DNA from: Candidatus Dojkabacteria bacterium
GTDB lineage: Bacteria > Patescibacteria > Dojkabacteria > SC72 > JAFGCJ01
Length of the DNA: 64,000 nucleotides
Reading direction: 5' to 3'
NCBI GenBank assembly: GCA_016932785.1
Contig: JAFGCJ010000002.1
Coordinates: 186,001 to 250,000 of the forward strand
Numbering within the stretch: the stretch's first letter is position 1; the number at the start of each line of letters is the position of its first letter. Under the pieces are notes generated by a model, which saw only the letters and a program-made list of their open reading frames with translations, was not told the origin of the DNA and made no database searches. The translations under genes and the position numbers were made by a program. Of the stretch, positions 17,835 through 27,000 are shown one piece after another.

Positions 17835-17938
17835 TCAAATCCCTATATAGTAAACCTAATCAACATCTCTGGACTATATTTATTGACTTATTTATGTTTT
17901 ATATGTAACATACCAATGATAATATTTTTATCAAAATA

Positions 17939-18484
17939 ATGAATCAGCAGAAGAGAGAAAATCCACAAATAAGGCAAGAAGATACATCGTGGGGCTTTGT
18001 TTGCTCAAATGGATGGGCTTCACTTAATTACTACTTCTCCGACAAATCCTTCAAGAAATTGACCGAAATAGAGAAACTTAGGATACTTTCAAAAAGTCTC
18101 GAGGCGGTTTCAAAATTGATGCTAGAAAAAGGATACATTAAATTCTTGTCGACATCAGATATTTCTAAGCTTTATGGAAAGAGTAGACAGTATTGGGAAA
18201 GATTATTAAAAGAAGGAAGACTACCGTACCAACAAACATCTGCCGGAAAAATTACTCTCAACCTATGGGTTGAAGGATTTCTCGAGGGCAACAAAAATTA
18301 CACGAGCAAAATGAATTGGGCAAGGAGTCTTATTATCAAAAAACACAAACTAACTAACAAGGACTCAGGTTTCGTTATGTGTCCTAATTGCAACAGAAAA
18401 TCACTGGGGTATAACTATAACAGAGGAACACATATAAACGCTTCCTGCACAAGGTGCAGGTTTAGAATTGACACCCAAGAATAA
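17939..18484 (+). CDS. HTH plus zinc-ribbon DNA-binding protein
   Basis: A 181-residue protein. Near the middle is a helix-turn-helix of excisionase/MerR-like form (LSTSDISKLYGKSRQYWERL followed by the wing KEGRLPYQQT). The C-terminus holds a four-Cys zinc ribbon, CPNC...CTRC, separated by about 18 residues. Such proteins are small DNA-binding regulators. It is the first gene of the cassette that follows the truncated gene, 23 nt before the PIN gene on the same strand. AT-rich. Confidence 0.75.
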   Translation: MNQQKRENPQIRQEDTSWGFVCSNGWASLNYYFSDKSFKKLTEIEKLRILSKSLEAVSKLMLEKGYIKFLSTSDISKLYGKSRQYWERLLKEGRLPYQQTSAGKITLNLWVEGFLEGNKNYTSKMNWARSLIIKKHKLTNKDSGFVMCPNCNRKSLGYNYNRGTHINASCTRCRFRIDTQE

Positions 18485-18507
18485 TTATCTACCTTCTTTT
18501 TAGTCAC

Positions 18508-19743
18508 ATGCCAACCCCAAAAGAAGAAAACAAAATAATATCTAGAGATTTAAGGTTTAGCATAATATTAGACACATGTTGCCTTGCATTCACAAAAGGT
18601 ACAACGATCAAGGAAAAGGCGGAAAACGTAAAAAACAAATTTCTAAAGAAAAAAAATCTAGAAATCGAATTTTGCATACCTGAGGTTGTAAAAATAGAGC
18701 TACAAAAATTTTTCTGGAATCAGGTATTAGAGACCTATAAAAAATATGACGATTCAGCAACAAAACTTAAAAACCTTCTTGACAAAACCTTCTCAGCTAA
18801 ATCCAAGCCCAATAAGAAAGAAGTCCTAGAGATAGTGGTAAAGACCCTTAATCTTTTGGATTTTAGAATCCTCATAAATCGAGACAAAATAGAACCAGAT
18901 TGTCTCCTCGATGAGGCATGCTGGAAAAAACCACCCTTTAACGTCCCTTCAGAAAAAAATAGTAGAACAATTGGTATCGAAGACTATTTCATATTTAAAA
19001 CTATCGAGTACGAAGCTACAGCGAACAAGGACGATAATAAGGAGCTCATATTTGTCACAGCGGACAACATCTTCAAAGAAGCAATAGAGACTAACATTAA
19101 AGATATAACCGTTGAAACTTCTATCGATGAAGCAGCCTCATTTGTTAATGTTAGACATAAGAATAATTCCAAACTGTTTGCAAAAACAATTATTAACAAT
19201 GCAGACAAACAAATTGACAGAATTCTAGAAAACCCCAAGAACGAAATTGCCATTGAGCTCCTCACACAGATACGCAAATATTTTGACGGCCCTAATATCT
19301 CCGGTCTTGGCTTATCTGCAGCCTATTCTTCTTGGCATCCCGTTACAGGAGAATATAATTTTTACAAATCTGATCCGATAATTAAACAAATTGAAGACGA
19401 AAACAAATACATCTGGAAGTCGGTTTTCAGATGCTCCCAAGAGCTTGAAGCAACATCTCGACCTAAAACTGGAGGATATGGTTATATTGAAGACCCGCAA
19501 CCATTCACACCTCGAGTAAAATACCAAGTAGATTTACCAGTTTTTTGGAAGTCAACTATCGACAAAAAAGGAAACTTATATAATGTTAAACTTTTAAAAA
19601 CAGGTAAACCAGAAATCATATCAAAATATATATGGCCTCAAGACGAAATGGATAAAAGTTTCCCAGACACGGATTCTACAGCATCCGGACAACCTCTTGA
19701 AGAGATTCCAAAACTAAATCTGTCCACGCACCTTAGGAATTGA
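18508..19743 (+). CDS. PIN-domain nuclease (DUF4935-like)
   Basis: A 411-residue protein whose first 200 residues form a PIN nuclease domain with the acidic residues in place: D22 (IILDTCCL), E64 (IPEVVKIELQ), D159 (GIEDYFIFK) and D186 (FVTADNIF). PIN domains cleave single-stranded RNA or DNA and are common in toxin and defence systems. The C-terminal half has no recognised family. The stop at 19741 lies within 30 nt of the opening of the next reading frame, which has no start codon of its own; the real product may be a longer fusion produced by a +1 shift, or the gene may be broken by an indel. Confidence 0.8.
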   Translation: MPTPKEENKIISRDLRFSIILDTCCLAFTKGTTIKEKAENVKNKFLKKKNLEIEFCIPEVVKIELQKFFWNQVLETYKKYDDSATKLKNLLDKTFSAKSKPNKKEVLEIVVKTLNLLDFRILINRDKIEPDCLLDEACWKKPPFNVPSEKNSRTIGIEDYFIFKTIEYEATANKDDNKELIFVTADNIFKEAIETNIKDITVETSIDEAASFVNVRHKNNSKLFAKTIINNADKQIDRILENPKNEIAIELLTQIRKYFDGPNISGLGLSAAYSSWHPVTGEYNFYKSDPIIKQIEDENKYIWKSVFRCSQELEATSRPKTGGYGYIEDPQPFTPRVKYQVDLPVFWKSTIDKKGNLYNVKLLKTGKPEIISKYIWPQDEMDKSFPDTDSTASGQPLEEIPKLNLSTHLRN

Positions 19744-20938
19744 GAATTGTACACAAAGTATCGAAACAGGAATAAATAGAAATACAACAAAGATAAAAAA
19801 AGATATTTTTACATTCAAAACCCAAAACGATAATAACAAATACTACATTTACAAAAGAAACAGCAACTATGCTATTTTCTTAGGTGAAATTCTTGGGCTC
19901 AATTTCAAGGGAGAAGTTACTCAACATTCTGATAATGACAAGTACATAATTCCAAGTGGCCCTATATCACCGAAGGAGGGCCGTCGATTAAATATCAGCT
20001 CTTCTACGCAGCTGTTTGGCAGCGTAATACCTCCTATACATGCAACAAAGAGCATCGTTCACCCAACAGTTCCTTATCCAAAGTACGTTCCAAACAGCTA
20101 TACTCCAAAACTAGCTTTTTTCCTCATGCGTAACAAATTGATTCCCCCAGGATTCACTATTTTTTCTAAAGAGGACTACTGGCAAGCAATTAATGTTTTC
20201 TTAAAAAGAGATCTCGTACCCCGCATGAAGTTTCCTTTCAAATCTGGACTTTCAGAACAAAGGCTTATTTACTGCAAACAAGAAGCTTTCAACCTTTCAA
20301 AGTGTATCAATTGGGATAGAATATCCAGAGTTGGATTAGTCTTGGAAGCTAATGTAATAAACACTGTTAAAAGCTCGAATCCTAAGTCATACACAACAGC
20401 AACTATAGAGCTAGACAGATATAAATACAGCTATATAGGAGAACAAATCATAAAAGAAGAGAAAATACCAGGAGTAGAATATCTTACAAAATTCAGAATA
20501 GTAAAAGGACAGGTGAAAAAATTATACTCTCTTGTATCCAATGACCTTAAACCACTTGTAGACAAAACTATGCTAGTACATCATGCCTTCCGTCTTCTAC
20601 CACACTTTATATGTTCAAGATTTAATTTTAACTTTATCTATGGTCAGATCGAAACTTGGTCTAAAAAAGGATCTAGTAGACACTCAACAGATATTTATTT
20701 TACAGAGCAAACATTTCGACCAGGCAGAGCAACAGGAGGAGTCCTACTTTCAGTTAAGGAATTTCTTCTTAATCCTGGCATAAGGTATATTTCAGCTGAA
20801 TCATCCACGCATTTCGGCAAAAAATACCCCAAGCAATATCGTTACAATTCGAAAATATTCTTCGATGGTATCGATCCCTATTATGGTCCAACACAATGCT
20901 GGGCTATTTTAAACTCTATAAAATATCTATCACAATAA
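19718..20938 (+). CDS. Unknown ORF continuing PIN gene in +1 frame
   Basis: An open frame of 406 codons after a TAA at 19715-19717. The first ATG is only at 20126 (which would give 270 residues), and no ATG, GTG or TTG precedes it in frame; yet the 136 codons before look coding (for example YYIYKRNSNYAIFLGEILGL). The frame overlaps the end of the PIN gene, where CTT AGG AAT TGA offers a +1 slippage site and where ATTGA could be a rare ATT start overlapping the stop. I favour a PIN-plus-this-domain polypeptide of about 800 residues, intact through recoding or broken by one indel. The domain itself is not recognised; it ends in a Tyr-rich DPYYGPTQCWAILNSI segment. Confidence 0.6.
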   Translation: MCPRTLGIENCTQSIETGINRNTTKIKKDIFTFKTQNDNNKYYIYKRNSNYAIFLGEILGLNFKGEVTQHSDNDKYIIPSGPISPKEGRRLNISSSTQLFGSVIPPIHATKSIVHPTVPYPKYVPNSYTPKLAFFLMRNKLIPPGFTIFSKEDYWQAINVFLKRDLVPRMKFPFKSGLSEQRLIYCKQEAFNLSKCINWDRISRVGLVLEANVINTVKSSNPKSYTTATIELDRYKYSYIGEQIIKEEKIPGVEYLTKFRIVKGQVKKLYSLVSNDLKPLVDKTMLVHHAFRLLPHFICSRFNFNFIYGQIETWSKKGSSRHSTDIYFTEQTFRPGRATGGVLLSVKEFLLNPGIRYISAESSTHFGKKYPKQYRYNSKIFFDGIDPYYGPTQCWAILNSIKYLSQ

Positions 20939-21163
20939 AACTAGTTAGTAATACCTCTTGAAAAACCAAGAGCGTTCACCCCATTTCCCACCTAGCCAAC
21001 TCATCACCCCCTTCCCCTTACCCAGAATTTCATAACCCACTATTAAATTCCATTATTATTTTGGCCCAAAGAAGATATAAGGGGATATTCACAACAAACA
21101 GTATTTCAAGAATTAGCAAGTTCATAATCACAGTACAAATACTACCCTACGGAATAAAAAATT

Positions 21164-21898
21164 CTACTCCCCGCAAAAGCCGATCATCCTATTCAATATT
21201 TGCACTTGTGCCACAGTAAACCTGCCACAGGCAATACCCTCTTTCACACTTCGTATGATATCACCGCGAAGAGCACTCGAGTCGCTTGCTATCCATCTCA
21301 TACATACGGCTGTAACCCTCTGCATTATCGGGGCTACCGCGTCACCTAAATGATCTATTTCAAGCTTACCAGCAGCCAACATCCCTAGAACCACTCTCGC
21401 TTTCCTCGCATGAGGAAGACCATATCCATCCGGATATGGCTCGGCATTACCCAAAATCGTATCGGTTACAACATAAGCAATGTCTGGACTGACGAATTTC
21501 CCGGTCGCAAGTGCCCTTGCCGCTGATATTATCCAAGTAGCCTTATCCTCTGAATCAAACCTGTTCTCTGGATCATCTATAACACAAAAAGCCACATAAC
21601 CCGCGCTCGACAGAAGTTCTTGACCGTATCTTAATGCTTCAGGTTTAAGCGCCCCTGAGAGAGCAAACTTGAAAATTTCCCCAGAAAGTTTTGTTGAGCG
21701 CTCATCAACAGGACTCATCGCTACTTTTGCAAGTGCGTTTATTGCTGCTGCCGGATGAACCTCTTTAAGGTCGCCAGCTTCAATTCCCTCCCTAACAGTC
21801 GCAATATAATACGGTGACATCGAATCACAGGCCGTAATACCAGTCACTGCATCCGCAGTAGAAAGGGTACTTAAATCAATTTTGGGATTCTCTGACAT
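21164..21898 (-). CDS. Paralogous helical protein family, copy A
   Basis: A 244-residue soluble, all-helical protein, one of four paralogues in 21.1-29.5 kb. Shared pattern: a short N-terminal LSTxxxxxGI, then VREGIEAGDLKEVHPAAAINALAKVA, a middle block ending LPEALRYG-like (KPEALRYGQELL), a Trp in KATWIISAARAL, and a C-terminal block CMRWIASDSS...VKEGIACGRFT..Q...LNRM. Function unknown. It follows copy B on the same strand with an 18-nt gap, so the two form an operon. Confidence 0.8.
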   Translation of the reverse strand: MSENPKIDLSTLSTADAVTGITACDSMSPYYIATVREGIEAGDLKEVHPAAAINALAKVAMSPVDERSTKLSGEIFKFALSGALKPEALRYGQELLSSAGYVAFCVIDDPENRFDSEDKATWIISAARALATGKFVSPDIAYVVTDTILGNAEPYPDGYGLPHARKARVVLGMLAAGKLEIDHLGDAVAPIMQRVTAVCMRWIASDSSALRGDIIRSVKEGIACGRFTVAQVQILNRMIGFCGE

Positions 21899-21916
21899 AG
21901 CAACTTAATACTAATC

Positions 21917-22642
21917 TTAAGCTCCGGGAGACCTATAAACATCAATCAGCTCCCTTATTCTCTCTTCCTGTCTCTGATTAAACACTTTTTCTCCAAGTCC
22001 CATCTCTAAATCATTAATATGATTCCCTCGATTGTAACTATCCGCCTTAATCCATGCAGCATATGTATCTATGACACCAGTCATAATGATATCACGCATA
22101 TTGTCAGAACAACTAAGTTTATGTTTACCACAGCAAAGTTCCGCTACTAAATAACTTGCAATAATTGAAAATGGCATCCCACCTCTTGAACGTGAAGCTG
22201 TCAACAAAGCGTCGGCAAGAACATATAAAGTTTCCTCACTTGTATATCTCTGCTCCTTTATTGCATCAACAGAAACTGAAGCAGCACGAGCCCTGACGTC
22301 CGGATCACCTAAGGTATCTATAACAAGGGAAGAAGCAAGATATACCGAACGATCGAGCAGATGCTCACTGAAGGTTTCCGCCTCTTCAGGCATATCACCG
22401 CCAAGAAAATCCAAAAAAAGATTCCTTGCTGTTACCGTAGTCGGATTATAAACATCAAGATTAGCAACGCTAAAAAGAGCTTTCGCAATAGGCTCGGGTT
22501 CTATGTCCTGCATATCTCCAGTCTCAATGCCATCTCTTACAGAAGAAACATACCTCGGTCCATCATTACCGCAGGCTTTAATACCGTTTTCAACCTCCTG
22601 AGTTGTAAATTGATCAAGAGAAAAAGGTTTTTCGTCATACAT
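21917..22642 (-). CDS. Paralogous helical protein family, copy B
   Basis: A 241-residue member of the same family: FTTQEVENGIKAC, VRDGIETGDMQDIEPEPIAKALFSVA, TTVTARNLFLDFLGGDMPEEA, and AAWIKADSYNRGNHINDLEMGLGEKVFNQRQEERIREL. First gene of the B-A pair. Upstream on the reverse strand is a TATAGTATAA box about 20 nt before the ATG. No signal peptide or membrane segment. Function unknown. Confidence 0.8.
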   Translation of the reverse strand: MYDEKPFSLDQFTTQEVENGIKACGNDGPRYVSSVRDGIETGDMQDIEPEPIAKALFSVANLDVYNPTTVTARNLFLDFLGGDMPEEAETFSEHLLDRSVYLASSLVIDTLGDPDVRARAASVSVDAIKEQRYTSEETLYVLADALLTASRSRGGMPFSIIASYLVAELCCGKHKLSCSDNMRDIIMTGVIDTYAAWIKADSYNRGNHINDLEMGLGEKVFNQRQEERIRELIDVYRSPGA

Positions 22643-22794
22643 AATACAAAAAGGTTAAATAATTTATACTATAAGTGCTATTGTAACGCAAAAGATATTA
22701 CTAAACAACCCATAGTCATCATCATGTTAACTTCGAAACAATGCTATAATTTTCCCAATCTGGAGATTAAATAAAATATCCAACCCCAAATTTC

Positions 22795-23235
22795 ATGTCC
22801 AAAAGAACTGACCTGCCCCAGATAGCTTCCTACATACTTCTCGAAAAAGATAACAAAATTCTCCTTATCAGACGCTACAATACCGGCTGGCACGACGGCG
22901 ACTTCACCCTACCCGCCGGCCACGTAAAGTCGGGCGAATCTGCTTTACAAACCTCTATCCGGGAAGCTAAAGAAGAAATTGGAGTCACAATAATACCAGA
23001 AGACACGGAGCTGGCTCATATAATTCACCGCAATAAAGAACCCGACAATCCCGAATATATTGATTTCTATTTTAAAGTAAAAAACTGGGATGGCGAGATT
23101 AAACTCGGAGAATCCTGCGATAAATGCGACTGGTTTGAACTGCAGAAGCTGCCTGAAAACATTATCCCGGTTGTAAAAACGGTTTTACTGAGAATAAAAG
23201 AAGGTATTAAGTACTCGGAGGACGGGTGGAGATAG
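22795..23235 (+). CDS. Nudix hydrolase
   Basis: A 146-residue Nudix protein with a complete Nudix box, GHVKSGESALQTSIREAKEEIGV, matching G-x5-E-x7-R-E-U-x-E-E-x-G-U except Ala-Lys in the REAKEE part, a common variant. N-terminal sequence IASYILLEKDNKILLIRRYNTGWHDGDFTLPAG is that of general nucleotide-cleaning members. Probably hydrolyses a (deoxy)nucleoside triphosphate or nucleotide sugar. Monocistronic between the paralogue cluster halves. Confidence 0.93.
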   Translation: MSKRTDLPQIASYILLEKDNKILLIRRYNTGWHDGDFTLPAGHVKSGESALQTSIREAKEEIGVTIIPEDTELAHIIHRNKEPDNPEYIDFYFKVKNWDGEIKLGESCDKCDWFELQKLPENIIPVVKTVLLRIKEGIKYSEDGWR

Positions 23236-23347
23236 CCAGAAGTGACGTTAGTTCGAATCGGTTAGCAGGTAAGCGGACCGGCCAAAGTGTAGTAGAAGAG
23301 TTTTCAGAATGAGGGTTGGCGGCCCTTATTAGGTTTTTCTCTGTGAC

Positions 23348-23794
23348 TCAGTGTGGTGGAGCCCGAAATTCGGGCTTCCTGTAGACCTTCACGGGATACG
23401 GGCTCTCAACCCATCCCTCTTCCAGGTGCATATACAGCACAGGAATTTCTTCACCATCATCGAGATATTTTACAACTATCGGGTCTCCCCAATACGTTGT
23501 GCAGTACTCATCTCCTTGAGGCCCTTCCTCGGCCAACAGAATCGTAATTTCCTGGCCTTCCCCGATATTGACGACAATTTCATCGCCGATATCGGGATAA
23601 AACCCCGCGTCCGACTCGAAGCGGCCCACCAGTCTCTTTGACGAAAACTGGCCCGTAAAAGCCATGTAGGGGACCATAACTAGCGCAACGAAAGCCAAAA
23701 CAGCCAACACTGCCCAGAAAATTCTTGTCCTAGACCTTCCGGAGGGATTCCTCGAAAAAATATTGAACCCTCCCCAACCTTTTCCTCTCGGCAT
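23348..23794 (-). CDS. Small membrane-anchored protein, GC-rich
   Basis: A 148-residue protein with a basic N-terminus (RGKGWGGF...SGRSRTR), a single transmembrane helix at about 25-46 and a C-terminal extracytoplasmic beta-rich domain (GDEIVVNIGEGQEITILLAEEG) that could be SH3-like; I do not recognise a family. It shares three features with the island at 10-14.5 kb: higher GC, strong Shine-Dalgarno (AAAAGGAGG), and a structured leader with a box related to GTTCTTTAACAA. It is placed in the paralogue cluster without sharing its strand logic or codon use. Confidence 0.7.
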   Translation of the reverse strand: MPRGKGWGGFNIFSRNPSGRSRTRIFWAVLAVLAFVALVMVPYMAFTGQFSSKRLVGRFESDAGFYPDIGDEIVVNIGEGQEITILLAEEGPQGDEYCTTYWGDPIVVKYLDDGEEIPVLYMHLEEGWVESPYPVKVYRKPEFRAPPH

Positions 23795-23993
23795 TTCTTT
23801 GCCTCCTTTTTTCTATTTTTTGCCAATAAATAACCGGAAGCAGGCTTCAACCAAAGCCTCCTCCCGGCTATCTATTCAGGAAAACTACTACACTTTGACT
23901 TTTAAAGATCTGCATCAATTAAGATCTCAGGTTTCTGAGATACTTCAGATGCATGACTTGATAATTATACTATGGGGCCAATTTAAGATTCAA
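23795..23993 (-). promoter_or_regulatory. Promoter and structured leader (copy 4, degenerate)
   Basis: Reverse strand: TTGAAT-N18-TATAAT (23964-23993), hairpin 23911-23953 (TGCATC/GATGCA enclosing ATCTCAG/CTGAGAT), then GATCTTTAAAAG (23899-23910), a weakened form of the boxA-like element, a hairpin 23834-23867 (CCGG...CCGG with GAGGCTT/GAAGCCT pairing) and AAAAGGAGG before the ATG at 23794. The order is the same as in the other leaders, with fewer 5' hairpins. Confidence 0.45.
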
Positions 23994-24026
23994 TCATAAA
24001 AAGCAGACCGCTTCTTCTATACCACA

Positions 24027-27000
24027 TCAACGATAATAAGCCACAGGCATATCCTCCGTGACATCTTCTACTCTTAAACCAAATCTGTCCGCAGTATCCT
24101 TTGCTCTTCTTAACTTCTTACTCGTTCTCTTTCTTGTTCCTTTTTTTCCTCCACCATTTCCGCCATTGCCACCTCTTCTCTGAACTCCCTGCAGCCATTC
24201 CCGCTCCATCTCTAATTCCATAGCTTCATCCGTTCTACCGAAATCCAAAGCACAAAGCATATCCAACCTTCTGTCTATAGTCCTTAAGTCAACAACGTCC
24301 ATTGATAAACGCTCATTCTGTGAATTGCACAATATATCAATTAACAACGTATCATCCTTAGCTTTTCTAAAACTTTTATCCCCTATTAAAGCAACTACAA
24401 ATCTTCTTACTGGCGCTTTCCCATATTTCTTGTTTAATTCTCTTAATGGAAGGAAAAGAGGATGCATTTTGAGAGTGTCAAGACCTGACTCCATCGTCCT
24501 ACTTATTACCTCAGTTTGCTTGCCTTCTATCGCGTCCACCAGTTCTCCGACATTACGGGCAGATAAAATAGCAGCTCTTACCGTATCATCTGACAAAAGA
24601 GAGACCAGAGAATCTTTCCACGCTGACAGTCTTTCTTCAAGCACTTCATCATCTATAACCTCGAGCTTTCTAGTTACTTTGCCAGATCCTCTAAGATCGT
24701 CTCGAACTTTTACTGCAGTAGAGATCATTTCCCTAAGATCTTCTCCTTCAATACCTGGTTTCCAGGCAGCAAGTTGAGCTTTGACACAATGGGAATCTAC
24801 AGCTTCATCTAAATCTTTAATACTTTCCCCGGCTTGATGAACCAACTCAAACAATGAATCCTCGACTGTATCCGAACTAAAATCTTCAGCAGGACTTGCA
24901 CCGGTATTGATACTAAGATCTACTACCGTAAGTCCTTCATTAGAAAAACCACACAAGGTCATCCACGCAGAATTCGCTTTATCAAGCGCCGCAGACAACT
25001 CTTCACCAATGGATTGACGCAGCTCAGCTACTCCTACCTGACCCGAAACTATTCTGCCCTGAACCTCATTATTCATTGAAAGTAAGACAGCCCCCAGGTC
25101 AGCGACATATCTCGGAGCCCAACCGGGAAACAGCGGGGAGAATGTATCTAGAACTTGCTGCTTCGCTTCCCCAACAAGGTTAGGAAAAGCCGAAATTCCA
25201 ACACCATCAGAACCATGTAATAGATCTGTAACATCTCGTGCCAATGAAATTGCGGACGAAAAATCAGATAAACGATCAGCAACTTCAGACAGCGCCGAAA
25301 TCGCTCCCTCGAGTTTAGGAAGTCCAGCAGGAGATTGTTCTCGAATATAATCTCTAGTCTCAGGGATATAGCCAAAATCAGTATTTGCGCCTCCCGCTCT
25401 TAGTACTTCTACTGGAAGATACCCATACCAATAATCCTCCCAGATACTCTGCTGAAGCTCGGTCTCTAGTCTTACGCCGCCAGCAAGATATTTACCCACC
25501 ATTTCTCTCGCAAAATCACCGCGTTGGTGCGCAGTCTCTAAATTACTGCTAGACCAATCACTCGTATGTCTTACAATAGAGACTAAAACACGCCTGTAGA
25601 CATCACCTGCAATAGAAAGTATCTCATCATCACTGGCTTTCCTAGCCAAGACATTCTGAGAAATCGCAAGTACAGAATCATAACTCGCAAACTCATCACG
25701 AACAGTTGAAAGAGGTACTATATTTCCATCTCCGCCAAAGAGAGCATGCATTACTTCATAGTGCAACTCACTCCGAGGAGCAAGATAGGGAATCAAAATA
25801 TCATCGTCACAAAAATACATCATATCGATGTAGGCTTTAAGACCTGCAATCTTTTCCTCATCGATCTCATCAGGGACCTCAATACCTACAACTCCACAAA
25901 CATCAGTAAATAATTGTAAACATAGTTCCACTGGATAACCAGTCATTGCACTTCCTAATTCAAAAAATTTTTCCCTTGATACATCAGCCGCTTTAGCCGC
26001 TGGTCCGGCTTGCTGTACCAAATAATCATAAAACGTTCCTTTAAAAATTCTCGCTGCAGTGCTGTTTACCTCCTGAACTCTCCACAACGCTTCATCTCGA
26101 TCCATCGACTCAAGATCCAAAGGAATAATATCAGACATCAAAAGAGGATATGTGCCGTCAAACCGGAATTCCCGATGTTCTTCGACTTGCTCTTTATATC
26201 CAATCGCAAACTTTGTGAGAAAATATCTCCGTAAAGCCTCAACCAGAAGCTTAGCAGTCTTACTATCCGTCTCGGGAAGCGGAGCCCAGGGATTCAGAAG
26301 ATCTCTATCATACCTTACTTCACTCAAATTAAAGATTTCTCCAAAGAAATCCTCAGAGGAAAGTACTTCAGCCTTTCTTGAATCTTTTCTAATAGAAAAG
26401 GGCTCAGTTAGCCTTCCGGCTACATCAGTAACAATCTCTCGCAGCGCCGATGCGGGTCCAGCCCCAAACCATCTATCCGGAATATCCCCATAAGACTGGA
26501 CTTCGGCATCATATTCCTGAGACGACATAAATACATTCGGATCCAGCACATTATCTTCAATCATTAAATATAAGATCTCTATTAGTCTTGTCCTGTCCTC
26601 CTCAGGCCAGTCAGCGTATGCGGTAAGATCATGAAGGAAAATAGATATTACTGCAGCCCTGGGATCACGAAGGCTTTCAGGCCATTCTTGGGAATCCGGA
26701 GTATCGTGACATTTATCAACCAACATTAATGCTTCTTCCAACGTTAGAGCTTCAGAATCGACATTCCACATTTCTTCGGCTAAGATTAAAACCAAGGATC
26801 TGAAAGAGGATACCTGCTCAAGTGAAGTATCAGTATCTCCGCCATAAAATTTTTTAATTGCAACATTTATCAAACCTCTAACAAGATCCTCATTAAGGTG
26901 CTCCAACAGAAAAGCCGCGTCAAGAGAAAGAGAAGCAGCCCTAATCATTTCCAGATCTGGCTCGCCTTGGAATAAAAGCTGCAACGCATTCCTTGCTACA

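Noticed and set aside
21030..21125. A 31-codon hydrophobic reverse-strand ORF between the PIN cassette and the paralogue cluster
   Set aside because: One membrane-helix-like peptide in an AT-rich gap is expected by chance; no promoter or ribosome site fits it.
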